Assembly: GCA_964617645.1 (NCBI GenBank)
Contig: CAZTYE010000005.1
Span: forward strand, 179,998-243,997
Reading direction: 5' to 3'
From: JADJGC01 sp964617645
Lineage (GTDB): Bacteria; Zixibacteria; MSB-5A5; CAIYYT01
DNA: 64,000 nucleotides
Both the position numbers and the translations under genes were made by a program. Of the stretch, positions 36,967-47,350 are shown piece by piece (position 1 is the stretch's first letter; each line of letters begins with the position of its first letter). Below the pieces are notes generated by a model. The model ran no database searches. It was not told where the DNA came from and saw only the letters and a list, made by a program, of their open reading frames with translations.

Positions 36967-37785
36967 GTGCTCGCTAATGCCATCATTCTCGGCGCATTAC
37001 TCGGCGGTCTCTGGACAGCGATTGTTGTCACCCACTGTGCACGGCGGCTCAGACGCGCGCCGCGAATCCTGCTCTTGCACGCCTTGTCGACACGCAGCTT
37101 TGATTTCACCGGTATTTCCTTTGCCCAGTTCGAGAGCTTGCTAACGACAATTGAGCAGTCCCGGCTGCGAGTGGGGACGATTGACGAAGCGCTCAGGGAT
37201 CGGAGCGTCGTGGCGATAACTTTTGATGACGGCTACGACGATCTGATGCAGCTCGCGCCGCTACTGAAGGCGCGGCCGTTCCCGGTGACTGTGTTCATGC
37301 CGACGAGGTTTGTTGGCGCAGACAATTCCTGGGATCACTGGTTCGTGCGCGGACGACGACGGCATCTGAGCGCAGAGCAAATGAAATCACTCGCAAATTT
37401 GGGCGTGGAATTCGGCTCGCACGGGCACACGCATTCCGATCTCTCCAAGCTGGAGCGGGAACAGATCGAAAGCGAATTGCGCGAATCAAATCAGCGACTG
37501 ACCGAAATCACTGGTGTTGCGCCGCGATTCTTGGCGTATCCCTTTGGTCGTTTCGACGCCGCCGTCGTGGAAGCTGCAAGGTCACTGGGATTCGAGCGCG
37601 CTGTGGCGGCCTCGGTGCGCAGCGCCGGCGAATTCTCGCTCGGGCGGATAGCTATCAATCACTGGGACACGGAATTCACAATGCGCGCGAAGCTCCGTGG
37701 CGGAATAATCGGCGCGATTGAGTTGTTCAAGGCGCGTGTGCTTGGGCGATTTTCGAGCCTGACATCTGTGTTTTCGCGCTCGTAG
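36967..37785 (+). CDS. Polysaccharide deacetylase family protein
   Basis: NodB-domain carbohydrate esterase (CE4). Residues 1-25 are a hydrophobic anchor or signal ('NAIILGALLGGLWTAIVV'), then the catalytic domain: 'VVAITFDDGYDDLMQLAPLL' (Asp-Asp of motif 1, about residue 86), 'FPVTVFMPTRFVGADNSWDH', the metal-binding 'FGSHGHTHSDLSKLE' (motif 2, about residue 150), and 'FLAYPFGRFDAAVVEAARSL' (motif 3). Likely trims N-acetyl groups from a cell-surface polysaccharide or peptidoglycan. 272 residues, GTG start at 36967; no SD evident. Confidence 0.85.
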   Translation: MLANAIILGALLGGLWTAIVVTHCARRLRRAPRILLLHALSTRSFDFTGISFAQFESLLTTIEQSRLRVGTIDEALRDRSVVAITFDDGYDDLMQLAPLLKARPFPVTVFMPTRFVGADNSWDHWFVRGRRRHLSAEQMKSLANLGVEFGSHGHTHSDLSKLEREQIESELRESNQRLTEITGVAPRFLAYPFGRFDAAVVEAARSLGFERAVAASVRSAGEFSLGRIAINHWDTEFTMRAKLRGGIIGAIELFKARVLGRFSSLTSVFSRS

Positions 37786-37869
37786 GCAGTGCGGCCGTCA
37801 CGGCGGCATTCGCCAAAAAACCCTTGCCGAATCGCGCCAAACTCCTATTTTCAGGCGAAAATCGACGGG

Positions 37870-39177
37870 ATGAACACGACTATGATTGACTGTTATATCG
37901 AACAACTTCCGGAACATGTCGGCCAGGAAGTACGCCTGCGCGGCTGGGTTTACAACACGCGATCATCGGGCAAGGTCAAATTCCTGATCTTCCGCGACGG
38001 CACCGGCATGATCCAGGGCGTGCTGGTCAAAAGCGAGGTGTCCGAAGAAGTATTCGCGCGCTTCGAGCAGTTGACGCAGGAAACTTCGGTGATGATCTGC
38101 GGCACGATTAAGGAAGAAGAGCGCGCCACCGGCGGCTACGAGATGCTGATTAAGAATCTCGAGGTCGTGCAAGTCAGTCACGACTATCCGATTTCGCCGA
38201 AGGAGCACACGACCGGATTTCTCATGGAGCACCGCCACCTCTGGCTGCGCTCGACGCGGCAGTGGCATATCATGCGGGTGCGTAATGAGATTATTCAGGC
38301 AATCCGCCAGTACTTCTACGAACGCAAATTCGTGCTGATCGACACGCCGATCCTTACCGGCGCGATCGGTGAGGGCGCCTCGACCTTGTTCGAAACGCAG
38401 TATTTCGATCTGGGCAAAGCCTATCTCGCGCAGACCGGCCAGCTTTATCTCGAGGCCGCCTGCATGGCTCATGGCAAAGTGTACTGCTTCGGGCCGACGT
38501 TCCGCGCCGAGAAGTCCAAGACCCGCCGTCATCTGACCGAGTTCTGGATGATTGAGGCGGAGCTGGCTTACTGCGACATCGTCGGCGACATGGATTTGCA
38601 GGAGGACATGGTCTGTTACATCATCGAGTGGGTGCTGGAAAAGGCCGGTGATCACCTGATGGCGCTGGACCGCGATATCATGAAGCTGATCGCGGTCAAG
38701 AAACCGTTCTATCGCATCAGCTACGATGAAGCGGTCGAACGTTTGCAGAAGGCGGGGTCGAAGATCCAATGGGGCGACGATCTGGGCGGCGAAGACGAGA
38801 CGATTCTGACCAACCAGTTCAACCGGCCGGTCTTTATCTATCAGTATCCGCGCGAAGCGAAAGCGTTCTACATGAAGCGTAATCCGGAGCGTCCGGAGGT
38901 CGTGATGTGCGCCGATCTGCTGGCGCCGGAAGGTTACGGCGAAATCATCGGCGGATCGCAACGTGAAGACAATCTCGAGTGGCTGATCGAGTCGATCAAA
39001 CATCACAAATTGCCTCTTGAGCCGTTCGAATGGTACCTCGACTTGCGCCGTTTCGGATCGGTTCCACACGCCGGGTTCGGCTTGGGGATCGAGCGCACAG
39101 TCGCGTGGATTTGCGGGCTGCCGCACGTTCGAGAGACGATTCCGTTTGCGCGTATGCTCTACCGGTTGTATCCGTAG
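37870..39177 (+). CDS. asnS: Asparaginyl-tRNA synthetase
   Basis: Class IIb aminoacyl-tRNA synthetase, charges tRNA-Asn. N-terminal OB-fold anticodon domain residues about 10-105 ('EVRLRGWVYNTRSSGKVKFL'), then the class II core: motif 2 'AEKSKTRRHLTEFWMIEAEL', and motif 3 'GFGLGIERTVAWICGLPHVR' near the end. The signature 'KTRRHLTEFWM' suits AsnRS rather than AspRS. The frame opens at 37789, but the protein aligns from ATG 37870 (435 residues). An ATG at 37882 is also possible. Confidence 0.93.
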   Translation: MNTTMIDCYIEQLPEHVGQEVRLRGWVYNTRSSGKVKFLIFRDGTGMIQGVLVKSEVSEEVFARFEQLTQETSVMICGTIKEEERATGGYEMLIKNLEVVQVSHDYPISPKEHTTGFLMEHRHLWLRSTRQWHIMRVRNEIIQAIRQYFYERKFVLIDTPILTGAIGEGASTLFETQYFDLGKAYLAQTGQLYLEAACMAHGKVYCFGPTFRAEKSKTRRHLTEFWMIEAELAYCDIVGDMDLQEDMVCYIIEWVLEKAGDHLMALDRDIMKLIAVKKPFYRISYDEAVERLQKAGSKIQWGDDLGGEDETILTNQFNRPVFIYQYPREAKAFYMKRNPERPEVVMCADLLAPEGYGEIIGGSQREDNLEWLIESIKHHKLPLEPFEWYLDLRRFGSVPHAGFGLGIERTVAWICGLPHVRETIPFARMLYRLYP

Positions 39178-39205
39178 ATCGTATCACTGATGGAGGAGAA
39201 TACCG

Positions 39206-39427
39206 ATGGCAAGCATAAAGATAATCGTCGAAAAACACATGGACGGCTATGTGGCCTACCCACTCGGAGTGAAGGGCGTTGTTGTTGGTCAGGGTGATAC
39301 GTACGAAGATGCCCTATCTGACGTCAAGTCGGCAATCCGATTCCACATAGAGTCATTTGGTGCCGACGCGCTTGATATTGATCCGCCCATCTTGGAGGCT
39401 TTCGTTGCCGAAACTCGGGTAGGATAG
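39206..39427 (+). CDS. hicB: HicB-type antitoxin
   Basis: A 73-residue HicB-like antitoxin, degenerate RNase H-like fold: 'KIIVEKHMDGYVAYPLGV', 'GDTYEDALSDVKSAIRFHIE'. It would neutralise the HicA mRNA interferase encoded directly downstream. GGAGGAG at 39192-39198 precedes ATG 39206. In this antitoxin-first order the pair lies between asnS and leuS. No DNA-binding tail is seen, as in short HicB proteins. Confidence 0.85.
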   Translation: MASIKIIVEKHMDGYVAYPLGVKGVVVGQGDTYEDALSDVKSAIRFHIESFGADALDIDPPILEAFVAETRVG

Positions 39428-39428
39428 A

Positions 39429-39667
39429 GTGAACAAGTTTCCGGTTGACGCGCCAATGGCACGAGTGGTTCGAGCTCTATCGGCGTTAGGGTTTCGCATG
39501 GTCCGAGAGAGAGAACATATATCCATGGTGAGAGAGAACCTCGATGGCTCACGGATACCCCTCACGATGCCGAATCACCCTTCAATCAAATCGTCGAGCT
39601 TCGGACAATCTGTAGTCAGGCGGGAATCTCTCGGGAAGAGTTCCTCACTGCGTACAACGCCGAATAA
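39429..39667 (+). pseudogene. hicA: HicA-type mRNA interferase toxin, 1-base frameshift near the 3' end
   Basis: The N-terminal 56 residues of a HicA toxin (ribosome-independent mRNA cleavage) are intact: 'ARVVRALSALGFRMVREREH' with the catalytic His region, and 'IPLTMPNHPSIKSS'. After codon 56 the open frame goes to nonsense ending at 39671. Shifting by one base at about 39597 restores the family's C-terminal motif: 'LRTICSQAGISREEFLTAYN', ending with TAA at 39665-39667. A missing C (TCGACGCTT read as TCGAGCTT) would explain it. Either the toxin is inactivated and only the antitoxin matters, or it is an assembly error. GTG start one base after hicB's stop. Confidence 0.8.
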
Positions 39668-39696
39668 CTAATCATCGCGGCACCGAGAAAAGGCGC

Positions 39697-42213
39697 ATGA
39701 GCACAGAACGCGATTCGAAAACCGAAGTGAAGACTGGCTACGACTTCGCCCGCATCGAAGCCAAATGGCAGCAGCGCTGGGATGACTTGAAACTCTTCCG
39801 GGCGCCCGAACATCCGAAAAACAAATACTATGTGCTCGTGATGTTCGCCTATCCGTCCGGCGACATCCACATGGGGCACTTCCGCAACTACATCATCGGC
39901 GACGCGATTGCCCGCTATCAATGGATGCGCGGCAAAGATGTCCTGCACCCGTTCGGCTGGGACGCGTTTGGTCTTCCGGCGGAGCAGGCCGCGATCAAGC
40001 GCGGGCTGCATCCGGCGGAGTGGACGATCAGGAACATCGAAGTCTCGCGCAATACGCTAAAGAAGGTCGGCATCTCCTTCGATTGGGAGCGGGAAGTCAC
40101 GACCTGTTTCCCCGATTACTATCGCTGGAGCCAGTGGATTTTCCTGCGTATGTTCGAACGCGGGCTGGCATACCGCAAAGATTCGCTCGTGAACTTCTGC
40201 ACCACGTGCAATACCGTGCTCGCCAATGAGCAAGTCGAGTCGGATGGAACTTGCTGGCGCTGTCACAATCCGGTCACCAAGAAGCGGCTCAACCAATGGT
40301 ACTTCAAGATCACGGAATACGCTGATCGCTTGCTGGAGGGCTTGGATCGCCTCGATGGCTGGAACGACCGCGTCAAGAGCATGCAGAGAAACTGGATCGG
40401 CAAATCGATCGGCGCCGAGATCACGTTCACGCTTGCCGGTTTAGACATCAAAATTCCGATTTTCACCACGCGGCCGGACACGATCTTCGGCGTGACGTTT
40501 ATGGCGATTGCGCCGGAGGCGGATTTGCTACAGCAATTGCCGATTCCAGCCGAACGCCGAAAAGCGATCGACGAGTACATCATCAAAGCCACCGCCAAAT
40601 CGGAGATCGAAAGGCAAGCCGAGACCGAAGACAAAGACGGCGTATTTACCGGGCTTTACGTCACCAATCCGCTGTCGGGCGAAAAGGCTCAGTTGTGGGT
40701 GGCCGACTATGTGCTCGCATCCTACGGGACCGGTGTCGTGATGGGCGTGCCCGCGCATGACCAACGCGACTTCCTTTTCGCGAAGAAATATGACATTCCG
40801 ATTAGGATCGTATTGCATGAGCAGGGAAGTACAATACCTGATCCGCGCGACTTATCGGAAGCGTACACGCACAAAGACGGCGTGATGTGCCACTCGAGCC
40901 AGTTCGATGGATTGATCGGGCAGAAGGGCATCGACGCCGTGATTGCCTATTGTGAGCAGAAGGGAATCGGCAAGGCGAAGACCAACTTCAAGCTGCGCGA
41001 CTGGCTGCTGTCGCGCCAGCGCTACTGGGGAACGCCGATTCCCATCATTCATTGCGAGAAGTGTGGGGATGTCCCGGTGCCCGATCATGATCTACCCGTA
41101 CTGCTGCCGACCGAAGGCGTGGATTACATCCCGAAGGGCCGCTCTCCGCTCGCCGACGCGACGGCATGGGTAAATGTCCCGTGTCCGAACTGCGGCGGGC
41201 CGGCGCTGCGAGATCCCGATACTATGGACACGTTTATCTGTTCATCGTGGTACATGCTTCGTTACTGTGACAACAAGAACGATCACGCGCCGTTTGCTAC
41301 CGATAAGGGTAACGCCTGGATGCCTGTCGATCTCTACATCGGCGGGATAACGCACGCGACCGGACATTTGCTCTATTTCCGCTTCTTCACGAAGTTCCTG
41401 CACGACCTGGGAATGTTGGAGTTTGATGAGCCGGCGCTGCGGCTGTACAACCACGGCATGGTCACCGACACTCAGGGGCGCGTGATGTCAAAATCGCTGG
41501 GGAACGTAACGAGTCCGATCGACGTAATGAAGGAGCGGGGCGTCGATATTTCACGGCTGGCGATGTTTTTCGCCGCGCCGGCGGACAAGGAAATGCCTTG
41601 GTCGACCGAAGGCTTGGTTGGCGTTGAGCGCTTTATCGGGAGATTTTATCGCATTGTGCAACAAGTCGTTGCCGCACATCCGGCAAGTATTACTTCAGGG
41701 GGCAAGCGCTCACTGGAGGAACTGCCGGACTCCGCCCACGACACCTACATCCGCCTCAATCAAACGATTAAGAAGATTGGCGACGACCTCGACCGCTTAT
41801 CCTTCAACACCGCCGTGGCGGCGGTGATGGAGTTCTTCGGCAACTACACGCCTTCCGGCAAGCCGGACCCGGCCTTCGACAAGTACGTGGTGAGCACGGT
41901 CGTGCAGCTAATCGCGCCGCTGGCTCCGCACTTCGCTGAAGAGGCCTGGGAGATGCTGGGAAATCCCGGTACCGTCAGCCGCTCGCAATGGCCCGATTAC
42001 GATCCAGACGCGCTGACCTTCGACACCGTTACCGTAGCCATTCAAGTGAACGGCAAACTGCGCGATCAGATCGAGATCGAACGTGGCGCTACGGAAGACG
42101 CGGTAAAGGCCTTCGCGTTGGCGCGCGAAAAGGTACAGAAGAACATTCAAGACAAACAAGTCGTCAAGATAATCTATGTGCCAGAAAAGCTTCTGAGCAT
42201 CGTCGTCAAGTAA
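39697..42213 (+). CDS. leuS: Leucyl-tRNA synthetase
   Basis: Class I synthetase charging tRNA-Leu. The HIGH-type signature is 'YPSGDIHMGHFRNYIIGD' (about residue 50-67), an editing CP1 domain occupies about 220-420 ('TRPDTIFGVTFMAIAPEAD'), two zinc-ribbon-like CxxC pairs ('CEKCGDVPVPDHD', 'CPNCGGPALRDPD') lie between, and the KMSKS-like 'GRVMSKSLGNVTSPID' is at about 595. The C-terminal anticodon-binding part ends 'KIIYVPEKLLSIVVK'. 838 residues, standard for bacteria. Confidence 0.97.
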   Translation: MSTERDSKTEVKTGYDFARIEAKWQQRWDDLKLFRAPEHPKNKYYVLVMFAYPSGDIHMGHFRNYIIGDAIARYQWMRGKDVLHPFGWDAFGLPAEQAAIKRGLHPAEWTIRNIEVSRNTLKKVGISFDWEREVTTCFPDYYRWSQWIFLRMFERGLAYRKDSLVNFCTTCNTVLANEQVESDGTCWRCHNPVTKKRLNQWYFKITEYADRLLEGLDRLDGWNDRVKSMQRNWIGKSIGAEITFTLAGLDIKIPIFTTRPDTIFGVTFMAIAPEADLLQQLPIPAERRKAIDEYIIKATAKSEIERQAETEDKDGVFTGLYVTNPLSGEKAQLWVADYVLASYGTGVVMGVPAHDQRDFLFAKKYDIPIRIVLHEQGSTIPDPRDLSEAYTHKDGVMCHSSQFDGLIGQKGIDAVIAYCEQKGIGKAKTNFKLRDWLLSRQRYWGTPIPIIHCEKCGDVPVPDHDLPVLLPTEGVDYIPKGRSPLADATAWVNVPCPNCGGPALRDPDTMDTFICSSWYMLRYCDNKNDHAPFATDKGNAWMPVDLYIGGITHATGHLLYFRFFTKFLHDLGMLEFDEPALRLYNHGMVTDTQGRVMSKSLGNVTSPIDVMKERGVDISRLAMFFAAPADKEMPWSTEGLVGVERFIGRFYRIVQQVVAAHPASITSGGKRSLEELPDSAHDTYIRLNQTIKKIGDDLDRLSFNTAVAAVMEFFGNYTPSGKPDPAFDKYVVSTVVQLIAPLAPHFAEEAWEMLGNPGTVSRSQWPDYDPDALTFDTVTVAIQVNGKLRDQIEIERGATEDAVKAFALAREKVQKNIQDKQVVKIIYVPEKLLSIVVK

Positions 42214-42577
42214 GTATAGGCAGCCACCAAGCGTTCGTGGAACGGGGGCAGGATCGGGGTAGTGCCTGCTGGCCCAAAATCTTCGTTTTGGATATTTATA
42301 TAATATATATTATCAGACGCACATTGATACTGATCCCCATGCCCTATAGCTGGCAATCGACGCTCAGCCAAGCACGCCGCCGGCCTGCACTCCAGCCTCT
42401 CCGGCATACCCGATCTATTGGGGCTTTCCCATACAAAGTTCATTCGAAGGAACTGTCTGCTCGGACGACACACGCGAGGATTTCCCGCCAAATTGCAGCC
42501 AGCTCGTGACTTAACCTTGTTGTAGTCGAGTACACCGTTCCGGCGCAAGGTTTGCATCCCCTACTGCGAGAATAACG
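42214..42577. other. Intergenic region before the pilin operon (no gene seen)
   Basis: 364 bases. It holds the hairpin CCAAAA-TCTTCG-TTTTGG (42274-42291) and a very A/T-rich stretch (42292-42314, 'tatttatataatatatatta') that could contain a promoter -10 for the pilin genes, but no matching -35 or sigma-54 site is obvious. Confidence 0.5.
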
Positions 42578-42949
42578 ATGAGGTTGAAGATGAAGCATAG
42601 AAACGAACGTGGATTCACTCTAATGGAAGTAATGGTCGGCATCGTGATCTTCACGCTCGGCCTGTTGCTTCTGACATCGATGATGATCGTCGCTCTGAAC
42701 GGCAACGTGTGGTCGGAGAAAACGACGGATATGGTGCAGGCGACGCGCGAAATCGTCGAGCAATTCCGCCGGACGCCGGACGACGACATGGCCAACGGCT
42801 CGGATGTCCGCGGCCGGCTCACCAGAAATTGGACGATCCAGGACATTGACGCCAATCTGCGGCAACTAACCGTGGTCGTGAGCTATACGGACAAAAAGAA
42901 CGTCGCCCACGCGTGCAGCACGATAACCTACATACAGGTTGGTGAATAA
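42578..42949 (+). CDS. Prepilin-type minor pilin (PilV-like)
   Basis: Small type IV pilin-like protein, 123 residues. The prepilin cleavage and assembly sequence 'RNERGFTLMEVMVGIVIFTL' has the Gly-Phe-Thr-Leu and Glu5 required by prepilin peptidase PilD, followed by a hydrophobic helix. The C-terminal part is a short beta-rich head. ATG 42590 (with TGAGG upstream) is an alternative that gives a shorter leader. The next gene overlaps by one base. Part of a three-gene minor-pilin operon. Confidence 0.85.
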   Translation: MRLKMKHRNERGFTLMEVMVGIVIFTLGLLLLTSMMIVALNGNVWSEKTTDMVQATREIVEQFRRTPDDDMANGSDVRGRLTRNWTIQDIDANLRQLTVVVSYTDKKNVAHACSTITYIQVGE

Positions 42950-43776
42950 TGGAATGTCAGAGAAAATTCTCGGCGCGCTGGAAGAGCCAGCGTGGATTCA
43001 CGATCACGGAAGTGTTGATTGCGGCCCTGATCGGCTCGTTCGTCATCGCGGCGGGCGTCGAAGTATTTATCAATCAGAACAAGGGGCATTTGATTCAGGC
43101 CGGAATCACGGAAATGCAACAAAACGGCCGCGCGACGATCGACGAGTTGACCAGTAAAATCCGTCAGGCGGGCTATCGTATGCAGCCCGGGATGCGATGT
43201 CTGGGCGCGTCGAATTCCAACCCCGATACGATCACGATCGCTTTTATTCGCGAACCAATCTGCTCCGCCGGGGTATCCGAAAACATGGCCAGCCCGTCAA
43301 CCGCGATCAAGTGCACGGGTTCGGATGTGAGTTGTATTCCGGTCGATGGCTGGGCCTACATTTACGATCCCAACGCCGATGCCGGGGAGTATTTCTGGGT
43401 CAGTGGCGCGGACGAAGCGCTGTCAACGGTGCAGCATGCGTCTGACCCGTTGTCCAAGGCTTATCCGCTGGGATCGCGGATCTACGTGCTCGATTTCTAC
43501 AAGTACTACGTCGACGATTCGGATTCCCTGCTGCCGAAGTTGATAATGGAAAAGAACGGCGGCGATCCGGTGGTTTTTGCGGATAACATTCTGGATATGC
43601 AACTGCGCTATCGAATGGCCAATGGCGCGCTTTACGACACCATTGCCGTCGACCGCTATGTGCGCGAAGTACTGATCGAGGTGGTCACGCGCACCGAGAA
43701 GAATGATCTGTTCATGAGCGACCATCGTTACGACACGCTGCGGTCGAGTACGATGGTGCGCAACCTTTCGATGTAA
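42949..43776 (+). CDS. Prepilin-type minor pilin (PilW-like)
   Basis: A 275-residue protein with a classic prepilin leader: 'KSQRGFTITEVLIAALIGSF' then a hydrophobic helix. The head contains two cysteines in 'QPGMRCLGAS' and 'REPICSAG', which can form a disulphide, and a C-terminal sheet ('DLFMSDHRYDTLRSSTMVRN'). PilW-like proteins prime pilus assembly or pseudopilus tips. Directly follows the PilV-like gene with overlap; the PilX-like gene follows 18 bases later. Confidence 0.8.
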   Translation: MECQRKFSARWKSQRGFTITEVLIAALIGSFVIAAGVEVFINQNKGHLIQAGITEMQQNGRATIDELTSKIRQAGYRMQPGMRCLGASNSNPDTITIAFIREPICSAGVSENMASPSTAIKCTGSDVSCIPVDGWAYIYDPNADAGEYFWVSGADEALSTVQHASDPLSKAYPLGSRIYVLDFYKYYVDDSDSLLPKLIMEKNGGDPVVFADNILDMQLRYRMANGALYDTIAVDRYVREVLIEVVTRTEKNDLFMSDHRYDTLRSSTMVRNLSM

Positions 43777-43793
43777 GGAGAGAGAGGAACGAA

Positions 43794-45452
43794 ATGCAGA
43801 CACGATTACACACGCAGAGCGGCTTCACGACCCTGATCTTGCTGTCGCTGCTGCTGATGCTGTCGCTGCTCGGACTGAACGCGATCATGACATCGACGAA
43901 CGAAGTCGAGATCGCGGGGTACGAGCTGAACGCGCAGTCGTCGATGTACGCTGCTGAAGCCGGTCTTGAGGCCGCGGCCGCCAAGCTGGTGGAGCAGTAC
44001 AACAAACACGGCAAACCGCCGGCAACGATGCCGAGCGATTCATTCAACGTCGGCAAGTTCGTCGTCACCTATCAGGTCACCAAACCAAATCCAACAGTGA
44101 CCAAGACCTTGACGCAGGGCGCTTATCGCGGACTGTATTCCCTGTCGGACGAATATTTCATCGACGCTTCCGCGTACGCCCCGGGCGTGCAATCGCGCAC
44201 GAATCTGCAAATGACGGTGGATGCGTCGCTGGTTCCGGTGTATCAGTTCGCCGTGTTCTACGAGCAGGATTTGGAAATCGCGCCGGGCCCGCCGATGACC
44301 CTGGGCGGCCGCGTCCATTCGAACGCCGATATGTATTTGCAGTCGAACAACTCACTGAAGATCGATTCTTACACAACGGCTGCGGGGAACATCTTCTACG
44401 GCCGCAAACCTAACTCCGGTCAGCCGGGCGGGTCGGGATCAGTTGAGATCAAAGATGCCAACGGCAATTACCAGCATATGAAGAACAGCGACGGCACCTG
44501 GCTCGACTCGAAAGACGCCGACTGGGTCAACAAGTCGATCGGACGCTGGAGTGGTAAGGTGGAAGACAAAGATCACGGCATGACCGAGCTCAAGCTGCCG
44601 GTGGTCGCTTCTGGCGAACCGAAAGAAATGCTCGAGCGTTCGGGTGGCGGATCGAATCCAGACAGCTACGAAGCCAAGGCCGGACTCAAGATCATCGACG
44701 GCCAGGTGCACTGGCGCAAGCCGGACTCGACTTGGCAAAACGTAACTGCCGACTTCACGGCGGCGGGAATTATCAAGAGCACGACCTTTCGCGATGGACG
44801 TGAAGGCAAAGACGTAGTTGCAGTCGATCTGGACATCGCGAAACTAAACACTTCGACCTATTGGCCGAATGGAGGCATCATTTACTCCTCGCAGACCCCC
44901 GCCGCCGGCAAAGTGGCGGCGACGCGTCTGGTAAACGGTTCGACTTTGAAAGAAGGACTCACGGTTTGCTCCGAGAATCCGGTTTACACCAAGGGCGACT
45001 ACAACTCGGTGAACAAGAAACCGGCTTCGATCATGGCCGATGCTTATACGGTGCTCTCCAACAACTGGAATGATGCGAACAGTTGGGGCGCTCTGAGCGG
45101 ACGGGTTGCGAGCAACCTGACGACCGTAAACACCGCCTACATGACGGGCAACAAGCCGACAGGCACCGGTGGCACCAATTACTCCGGCGGATTCGAGAAT
45201 CTGCCCCGGTTCTTGGAGAACTGGTCGGGCAAGACTTTCCGTTGGAAAGGTTCCGCCGTCGACCTTTGGGTTTCTGAGCAGGCGACCGGTACCTGGGGCG
45301 GCAGCTACTATAGCCCGCCGGATCGCGACTGGGCATTCGACACGGACTTCCTCGATCCGAACAAGCTGCCGCCGGGCACGCCGCTCATCTCGATCGTGAT
45401 CAAGACCTCTTGGCGCGAAATGACGGTGCCGACGCAGATCGCCGGACCGTAG
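43794..45452 (+). CDS. PilX-like minor pilin with large C-terminal domain
   Basis: Protein of 552 residues. The N-terminus 'TQSGFTTLILLSLLLMLSLL' followed by 'YAAEAGLEAAAAKLVEQYNK' is the PilX-type helix (GFTTL with the Glu missing at position 5 as in PilX). Most of it (residues 60-552) is a repetitive Gly/Ser/Trp/Asn-rich beta structure ('RVHSNADMYLQSNNSLKIDS', 'NLTTVNTAYMTGNKPTGT'), unlike small PilX proteins, so it may present an adhesin-like passenger on the pilus tip. AGGAGAG precedes ATG 43794. Ends the pilin operon. Confidence 0.75.
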   Translation: MQTRLHTQSGFTTLILLSLLLMLSLLGLNAIMTSTNEVEIAGYELNAQSSMYAAEAGLEAAAAKLVEQYNKHGKPPATMPSDSFNVGKFVVTYQVTKPNPTVTKTLTQGAYRGLYSLSDEYFIDASAYAPGVQSRTNLQMTVDASLVPVYQFAVFYEQDLEIAPGPPMTLGGRVHSNADMYLQSNNSLKIDSYTTAAGNIFYGRKPNSGQPGGSGSVEIKDANGNYQHMKNSDGTWLDSKDADWVNKSIGRWSGKVEDKDHGMTELKLPVVASGEPKEMLERSGGGSNPDSYEAKAGLKIIDGQVHWRKPDSTWQNVTADFTAAGIIKSTTFRDGREGKDVVAVDLDIAKLNTSTYWPNGGIIYSSQTPAAGKVAATRLVNGSTLKEGLTVCSENPVYTKGDYNSVNKKPASIMADAYTVLSNNWNDANSWGALSGRVASNLTTVNTAYMTGNKPTGTGGTNYSGGFENLPRFLENWSGKTFRWKGSAVDLWVSEQATGTWGGSYYSPPDRDWAFDTDFLDPNKLPPGTPLISIVIKTSWREMTVPTQIAGP

Positions 45453-45496
45453 CAGTAGAGATAACCGTCGGCTAACGACCGACGCCCCATTGCCTG

Positions 45497-45524
45497 ACGG
45501 GCCGGAAGGAAACTCCCGGCCCGT
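45497..45524 (+). terminator. Hairpin terminator after the pilin operon
   Basis: ACGGGCCGG (45497-45505) pairs exactly with CCGGCCCGT (45516-45524). Followed by a T/G-rich stretch with no long T tract. Confidence 0.65.
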
Positions 45525-45850
45525 TGGCGTTTGGCTTGTCCTTCTGTTGGGGCGGCGTGGTGATCTTCCTGCTTTCCCAATCGCAAGCGAAGACAATAGG
45601 CTGCTGTATCCTCCCGTAAGGGACTTTGAAGGAGACCGTCAAGTTCTTGACGCGCGTCGGCAGGAATCCATTCCTGCCGCAATTGAAGCGTTAAGGAGTA
45701 GACTCCTGACCGTGCTTGTTCGGGACAGCACAGGGTCTTTCAACAGCCCCTTCGGTGGGGCAGAACGCCTGATGCCGGGGCGTGTCTATCGCGCAACCAG
45801 CGAGAACGTGCATTAGCGCCTACGCAAGATAATAAATAGCGATGTCGCGC
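45525..45850. repeat. Intergenic palindrome-rich region (no gene)
   Basis: Contains the perfect hairpins GTCAAG-TT-CTTGAC (45638-45651) and GGCAGGAAT-CC-ATTCCTGCC (45659-45678), and an 'AGGAGTAGACTCCTGACC' element of the same style as the repeats near 59-64 kb. No open frame has family features. Confidence 0.55.
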
Positions 45851-47299
<1,449 letters not shown>

Positions 47300-47350
47300 G
47301 CCACTTCTCCCTCATAAAATCGGCAGAGAGAGCCGTAACATTTACCCTTA

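Noticed and set aside
37963..39126. 387-aa antisense frame opposite asnS
   Set aside because: Mirror image of a certain gene; high-GC codon structure leaves the opposite strand open. No motif or SD.
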